From JAZDCZ01 sp046757925 (lineage in GTDB: Bacteria; Gemmatimonadota; Gemmatimonadetes; Gemmatimonadales; GWC2-71-9), in assembly GCA_046757925.1 (NCBI GenBank), contig JBHHZE010000002.1, forward strand, positions 96,827-160,826: DNA of 64,000 nucleotides. The letters run 5' to 3'. Below the pieces are notes generated by a model. That model had not been told where the DNA came from. It saw nothing but the letters and a program-made list of their open reading frames with translations, and did not search any database. How positions within the stretch are numbered: position 1 is the stretch's first letter; every line of letters begins with the position of its first letter. The translations under genes were made by a program, and so were the position numbers. This document shows, piece by piece, positions 60,088 through 64,000 of the stretch.

Positions 60088-61010
60088 GTGGCATCACCGT
60101 CTCCGGGGCCACGCGTGCCTTCGGGGCGGGCAAGCGGAAGCGATTGGCGCTTCACGGCTGCTCGTTCGAAGCCGCCAGTGGAGAGATAATCGGTGTGGTC
60201 GGTCCCAACGGGGCTGGAAAAACCACTCTCCTGAGATTGATCGCCGGTGAAATACCGCTCACGTCAGGTTCGATCACGGTGGCCGGGAAGCACGCGGGTT
60301 CGCGCGAGGCTCGACGTGTAGTGGGTTACGCCGCCGACCCGCCTCTGGTTCCCCCCGAACTGACGGGGGTCGAGTGGTTGCAGTACTTGGCAAGTCATCA
60401 TGCGTCGGGTCCTCAGGAGCGCACGCGATTGGTGCGGTGGTCGGTGCAACTGGGAGCGCTGGAGGAATTCGGAGGGCGTCGAATGGGTCAGTACTCCCGT
60501 GGCATGAACCAGCGCCTGGCGCTGGCCGCCGCGGCACTCGGCGGAAGTGTGGCCCTGGTGTTGGACGAGGTGATCAGCGGAGTCGATCCCCTCGTCGCAA
60601 AGAGTCTCAGGTGCCGGATTGCTGAACTCGCTGCTTCGGGTCGCATAATAGTGATTGCGTCTCACGACCTCGCCACCCTCGAAAAACTGGCTACCAGAGT
60701 ACTCGTCTTGTGGCGCGGGAGACTCGCTGCCGATGTGGCCGTGGGAGATATAGTCTCTCAGCGCGTGGCCGAGCTCTCTCTGAGTGGTTCAGGTTTGGCG
60801 AGCGCCGAGCGATTGCTCGCCCGATTCCCCGGGGCAGTCAGAACCGGCGAAGGCGTGGGAATACCTCTCACCGGCGGACTGACCATGGAAAGCGTCATCG
60901 CGGCCTGCCACACCGCACGGATTGCTGTGGCGGCGTCCCGGGTTCGCTATCGGGCCCTCGAGGACGTCTTGGAGTGCGCGGCTCGCCGGTCGGATGAGCG
61001 GCAGGCATGA
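60084..61010 (+). CDS. ABC transporter ATP-binding protein
   Basis: 308 residues from GTG 60084, where the family sequence begins (SGITVSGATRAFG). Walker A VVGPNGAGKTTLLRLIAGE, signature QYSRGMNQRLALAAA, Walker B VALVLDEVISGVDP (Glu kept) and switch ASHDLATLEKL. The C-terminal extension of 100 residues is typical of exporter ATPases. Coupled on both sides by four-base overlaps, so it works with the two membrane proteins. Confidence 0.9.
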   Translation: MSGITVSGATRAFGAGKRKRLALHGCSFEAASGEIIGVVGPNGAGKTTLLRLIAGEIPLTSGSITVAGKHAGSREARRVVGYAADPPLVPPELTGVEWLQYLASHHASGPQERTRLVRWSVQLGALEEFGGRRMGQYSRGMNQRLALAAAALGGSVALVLDEVISGVDPLVAKSLRCRIAELAASGRIIVIASHDLATLEKLATRVLVLWRGRLAADVAVGDIVSQRVAELSLSGSGLASAERLLARFPGAVRTGEGVGIPLTGGLTMESVIAACHTARIAVAASRVRYRALEDVLECAARRSDERQA

Positions 61011-61741
61011 GCACTCTGATCAGATCTTGTTCGCAGCTCGGTGCGGCACTGATCGATCCCACCCGAGCGATGCGGGACGCTGTCGAGCGGCCGAGGGCGG
61101 TCGCAATCGGGGTGACTATTGTCACGGTGGGGGCTCTGCTTGGTGTCGCTACACTGCCACGTCAGATGGCGGTACTTGGTGAGGCGCTTCAGTCGTCTAA
61201 TCCATTAGTAGAATCGCATTACCAGGTATTGCGTGCGGGTCTGTTGCGGTTGATTTGGGCCGACCGGCTGGTGACTTCACCGGGACTGGTGATCGCAGCG
61301 GCGTTTGTGGTGTTACTGGCCGAGCCGATGCTTTCCCTCGCCGTTGAGCGCAAGCGTGTGCTCGCATCCGTTGCTGTACTCGGGCTGACCCCAATGCTGG
61401 TACAGCAAGTTGGTGAGCTCGCGGTTGCATATCTTACTAGCCTTGGCGCTCATCCGACGCCGGGCGACGCTCTGAATCTCCCGCATGGTTTTTCGACCGG
61501 GATCAAGCTGTTTTGGGGTGGGCTGGCTCCTCCACCCCAGTGGGTCGAATTGCTGGATGACAGACTCAACCTAGTAACGTTATGGTCGGTGTTCTTGTGG
61601 TCGACTGGTCTCGGAGCGCTCGAGGGGAACGGTGTGAGACCGGTGCACGTAGGAATACCGCTGGCGGCCATGGTCTGTGCGGGCACGTTGACATGGATCG
61701 CGGGTCCCACAGCACTGGCGCTGGTTTTGGGCGGACCGTAG
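61007..61741 (+). CDS. Membrane protein, YIP1-like layout
   Basis: A 244-residue protein with five to six helices (AIGVTIVTVGALLGVATL, LVIAAAFVVLLAEPMLSLAV, GIPLAAMVCAGTLTWIAGPT). The opening LIRSCSQLGAALIDPTRAMRDAVERPR recalls YIP1-family proteins that open with a similar amphipathic helix. Third member of the peptide-ABC cassette, with ATGA overlap. Function unknown. Confidence 0.6.
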   Translation: MSTLIRSCSQLGAALIDPTRAMRDAVERPRAVAIGVTIVTVGALLGVATLPRQMAVLGEALQSSNPLVESHYQVLRAGLLRLIWADRLVTSPGLVIAAAFVVLLAEPMLSLAVERKRVLASVAVLGLTPMLVQQVGELAVAYLTSLGAHPTPGDALNLPHGFSTGIKLFWGGLAPPPQWVELLDDRLNLVTLWSVFLWSTGLGALEGNGVRPVHVGIPLAAMVCAGTLTWIAGPTALALVLGGP

Positions 61742-61749
61742 CGGTTGCG

Positions 61750-61778
61750 TTGACTGCTTTGGCGAGCGTCCCTAGCTT
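61750..61778 (+). promoter_or_regulatory. Possible cysS promoter
   Basis: TTGACT (61750-61755), 17-nt spacer, TAGCTT (61773-61778). The -35 is good, the -10 weak. It lies about 60 nt before the ATG. Confidence 0.3.
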
Positions 61779-61840
61779 TAGCCGCCGAACTCATTGAAAC
61801 AATTCATCTTAAGCATACTTCAGCCATCGAGTACCGCGCT

Positions 61841-63280
61841 ATGGTGCTCCAGTTATACAACACGTTGAACCGCCGAGTGGAGCCTTTTGAGCCACTCCAC
61901 GCCGGGCGTGTCACGGTGTACACCTGCGGTCCTACGGTCTGGAACTATGCACACATTGGCAACTTCCGGACGTTTGTGTTCGAAGATCTTCTGCGCCGCT
62001 ACTTGGAGTACATCGGCTACGAAGTTTTTCACGTGATGAACTTGACCGATGTCGATGATCGGACGATTACCGCTGCCGCCGCAGCGGGCGTACCGCTCGA
62101 GGAACATACTGCTCCTTTTGTTGCGGCATTTTTCGATGATTGCGTCTACCTGAGGCTCAAGCCGGCGGACGTATACCCGAGAGCGACGCAGTATATCGGC
62201 CCGATGATAGAGTTGGTGGAGCAGCTGCTCTCGAACGGGCTTGCGTATCGGCGAGACGATGGGTCGGTCTACTTTGCGCTCAATCGGTTCGACGGATATG
62301 GCAAGCTGTCTGGAATAGATGCTGGCGGTCTCAGAGCCGGCGCTCGCATCGACAGCGATGACTACGAGAAGGAAGATGTGCGCGACTTCGCCCTCTGGAA
62401 GGCGGCGGCTGCCGCGGACGAGTCGGTGGGTGCTGCCTGGGATGCACCCTTTGGCCGAGGGCGTCCGGGCTGGCATCTGGAGTGTTCTACGATGGCGCTG
62501 ACCGAGATCGAACGGCGGTACGGGGTAAAAACACTGGACATCCACGCTGGGGGGGTGGATCTGGTGTTTCCGCATCACGAAAACGAAATTGCGCAGTCAG
62601 AGGGTGTTACGGGCTGCCCTTTCGCGCGATACTGGGTCCACGGTGAGTTTCTCACTGTTGGCGGCACCAAGATGTCGAAGCGGTTCGGTAACATCTTGAC
62701 TGCCAGGGATTTGCAGGAAGAAGGGGTAGATCCTGGGGCGGTTCGGCTGCTGTATTTTTCTACCCACTACCGCCAGCAGCTGAGTTTCTCGGACGAGGCT
62801 CTGAGAGGAGCGACGGAGGGCGTGAGGCGGTTGGGGGAGTTCCATCAGCGTTTGACCGATTTTGGGGGTGAAGGGTTGGGCACGGGATCCGGGTCCCTCG
62901 AGCTCGTTGATGAGCTGGAGCGGAATTTTGGTCGTGGGTTGGACGACGATCTGAATGCCCCGCAGGCTGTGGCCGCGGTGTTTTCGTTCGCCAGGGCAGC
63001 GAACCGGGAGATCGACCGTGGCTCCTGGGGGCCATCGGAGGCTCGGGCAGCCCTGGGAGCGTTCGACCGTGTGATGGGGGTTCTGGACATTCTGCCCGCC
63101 AAGGCAGAGCTGGGTGCCGATCTCCGGACATGGATCGAGGAGCGCGTGTCGGCCCGGGAGGCGGCACGGGCGGCTCGCGATTTCGAGAAGGCCGATGCGA
63201 TTAGGGAGGAACTGTTGGCCGCGGGTGTCGAGTTGGAGGACTCGCCCCAGGGCACCCGCTGGAAGCTGCCTCGCAACTGA
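61841..63280 (+). CDS. cysS: Cysteinyl-tRNA synthetase
   Basis: A 479-residue class I synthetase that charges tRNA-Cys. Seen: the HIGH-type motif YAHIGNFRTFVFED, the zinc Cys in YTCGPTVWN, the zinc-site HLECSTMAL and DLVFPHHENEIAQ, and the KMSKS loop GTKMSKRFGNIL. The C-terminal helical anticodon domain is present (ARDFEKADAIREELLAAGV). It is followed by a tRNA cluster. Confidence 0.96.
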   Translation: MVLQLYNTLNRRVEPFEPLHAGRVTVYTCGPTVWNYAHIGNFRTFVFEDLLRRYLEYIGYEVFHVMNLTDVDDRTITAAAAAGVPLEEHTAPFVAAFFDDCVYLRLKPADVYPRATQYIGPMIELVEQLLSNGLAYRRDDGSVYFALNRFDGYGKLSGIDAGGLRAGARIDSDDYEKEDVRDFALWKAAAAADESVGAAWDAPFGRGRPGWHLECSTMALTEIERRYGVKTLDIHAGGVDLVFPHHENEIAQSEGVTGCPFARYWVHGEFLTVGGTKMSKRFGNILTARDLQEEGVDPGAVRLLYFSTHYRQQLSFSDEALRGATEGVRRLGEFHQRLTDFGGEGLGTGSGSLELVDELERNFGRGLDDDLNAPQAVAAVFSFARAANREIDRGSWGPSEARAALGAFDRVMGVLDILPAKAELGADLRTWIEERVSAREAARAARDFEKADAIREELLAAGVELEDSPQGTRWKLPRN

Positions 63281-63313
63281 ACTGGCCGGGTATGCGAGAG
63301 GCCCCTGGGGCAG

Positions 63314-63342
63314 TTGATTGTTTGCGGCGGGTCGGTTATCCT
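63314..63342 (+). promoter_or_regulatory. Promoter of the tRNA-tuf cluster
   Basis: TTGATT (63314-63319), exactly 17 nt, TATCCT (63337-63342). It lies about 27 nt before the first tRNA and probably drives all four tRNAs and tuf. Confidence 0.6.
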
Positions 63343-63368
63343 ATGTGTCTCGGGAAAACCGGCTTAGC

Positions 63369-63441
63369 GCTGACGTAGCTCAACTGGCAGAGCAGCTGAT
63401 TTGTAATCAGCAGGTTAAGGGTTCGAGTCCCTTCGTCAGCT
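63369..63441 (+). tRNA. tRNA-Thr (TGT)
   Basis: 73 nt cloverleaf. Acceptor GCTGACG/CGTCAGC, anticodon loop TTTGTAA with TGT at 63402-63404, T-loop GTTCGAGTC. Reads ACN codons with U34. No encoded CCA. First of a Thr-Tyr-Gly-Thr cluster ahead of tuf. Confidence 0.97.
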
Positions 63442-63490
63442 CCGTCAAATTCTGGAGGTAGGGAGCGATGGCTGTCCCTACAGGACCAAT

Positions 63491-63517
63491 CCACCCCGAC
63501 TGAACGTAGCGGGGTGG
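63491..63517. repeat. 8-bp hairpin between tRNA-Thr and tRNA-Tyr
   Basis: CCACCCCG (63491-63498) pairs with CGGGGTGG (63510-63517), 11-nt loop, no T-tract. It may mark a processing or spacer structure. Confidence 0.45.
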
Positions 63518-63557
63518 TCTGTTGATGTAGGGGTAGGTGTGGGTTGAGGACGAGCTG

Positions 63558-63640
63558 GGTGGGGTGCCCGAGTGGCTAAAGGGAGCAGACTGTAAATCTG
63601 CCGGCGAACGCCTACGTAGGTTCGAATCCTACCCCCACCA
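63558..63640 (+). tRNA. tRNA-Tyr (GTA)
   Basis: 83 nt with a long variable arm, as in class II tRNAs. Acceptor GGTGGGG/CCCCACC, anticodon GTA in the loop CTGTAAA, T-arm GGTTCGAATCC. No encoded CCA. Confidence 0.96.
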
Positions 63641-63694
63641 CTTGGCCGGGATTGTATGGGGGAACCATTGGCTGGTGGGCTGGATCGTGATTTC

Positions 63695-63768
63695 GCGGGC
63701 GTAGCTCAGACTGGTAGAGCATCAGCCTTCCAAGCTGAGGGTCGCGGGTTCGAGCCCCGTCGCCCGCT
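63695..63768 (+). tRNA. tRNA-Gly (TCC)
   Basis: 74 nt. Acceptor GCGGGCG/CGCCCGC, anticodon TCC in the loop CTTCCAA, T-arm CGGGTTCGAGCCCCG. No encoded CCA. Confidence 0.96.
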
Positions 63769-63774
63769 CTGTTC

Positions 63775-63847
<73 letters not shown>

Positions 63848-63945
63848 TGGAGTTGAGACGGATATGGGCGGGTCCGGGGTGCCCGGTCGGAAAAAAAGAG
63901 GCGTTGAGTTTCAGGCTTACACACTTGACACGCGGGATCTGAAAT

Positions 63946-64000
63946 ATGGCGAAGGAAAAGTTTGAGCGTACGAAGCCGCATGTGAACGTAGGCACGATTG
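63946..64000 (+). CDS. tuf: Elongation factor Tu, N-terminal start only
   Basis: Only 18 codons are in the window: MAKEKFERTKPHVNVGTI, the invariant N-terminus of EF-Tu just before its P-loop. EF-Tu delivers aminoacyl-tRNA to the ribosome. The Thr-Tyr-Gly-Thr-tuf order is a known conserved arrangement in several phyla. The ribosome site (GGGAT) is weak and 7 nt upstream. Confidence 0.93.
   Translation, partial: MAKEKFERTKPHVNVGTI

Noticed and set aside
63281..63313. GCCCCTGGGGC palindrome after cysS
   Set aside because: No loop of workable size and no T-tract, so not listed as terminator.
63921..63945. TTGACA just before tuf as a promoter
   Set aside because: The matching -10 would fall on the start codon; the tRNA promoter upstream is a better source.

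Overview
The window is about 64 kb of G+C-rich, gene-dense bacterial chromosome (G+C judged by eye, not counted). The cell is a diderm: it encodes a TolC-family outer-membrane protein, MlaC-type lipid carriers, System I cytochrome c maturation and lipoprotein or Sec/Tat signal peptides. Gene order and protein style (coupled gldA-gldFG-DUF4340, recF-dciA-gyrB, a tRNA-tuf cluster, many secreted peptidases) would fit an uncultured Gemmatimonadota-like lineage. That placement is inference only; no 16S rRNA is present. I see no prophage, IS transposase, CRISPR array or rRNA.

1-12.2 kb: truncated MFS transporter, a frameshifted secreted HEAT-like protein, a fumarylacetoacetase-fold hydrolase, a coiled-coil membrane protein, and secreted or envelope peptidases (M23, S9, M16) with a PqqB-like MBL protein. 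Inverted heptanucleotide-repeat elements lie on both sides of the S9 gene. One is empty (4696-4804). The other (7766-8306) carries a four-helix-bundle (rRNA intervening-sequence-protein type) gene.

12.2-24.2 kb: a minus-strand run (membrane protein, winged-helix regulator, uppS, PHP, cupin); a plus-strand GldA/GldFG/DUF4340 ABC operon; DUF1775, family-5-type UDG and fadD; then an M20 peptidase.

24.2-31.9 kb: gyrB, dciA and recF, with a candidate attenuator in the gyrB leader and a palindrome in the recF promoter; a carboxymuconolactone-decarboxylase-like protein; ogt with enoyl-CoA hydratase; ada; a methyltransferase coupled to a cyclophilin.

32-39.5 kb: an MMPL/RND exporter convergent with an operon of an MlaC-DUF3047 fusion, a TolC-family protein and MlaC, a likely envelope lipid-trafficking module. 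Two unrecognised proteins follow.

39.5-47 kb: mtnA coupled to glpK, then ccmE (CXXXY variant), ccmF, ccmH and a CcmI-like zinc-ribbon protein, then a lipoprotein with its own terminator.

47-55.7 kb: six minus-strand genes, cutA > TPR > macro domain > transglutaminase-like (catalytic Cys replaced by Gly) > ABC ATPase > permease, each overlapping the next by 1-4 nt; divergent uvrA.

55.8-64 kb: four small membrane-anchored proteins leading into pspA and an AI-2E/PerM-type protein; a 70-residue secreted Cys-containing peptide, a 10-bp GC hairpin and a three-gene ABC cassette; cysS; and tRNA-Thr(TGT)-Tyr(GTA)-Gly(TCC)-Thr(GGT) followed by the start of tuf.
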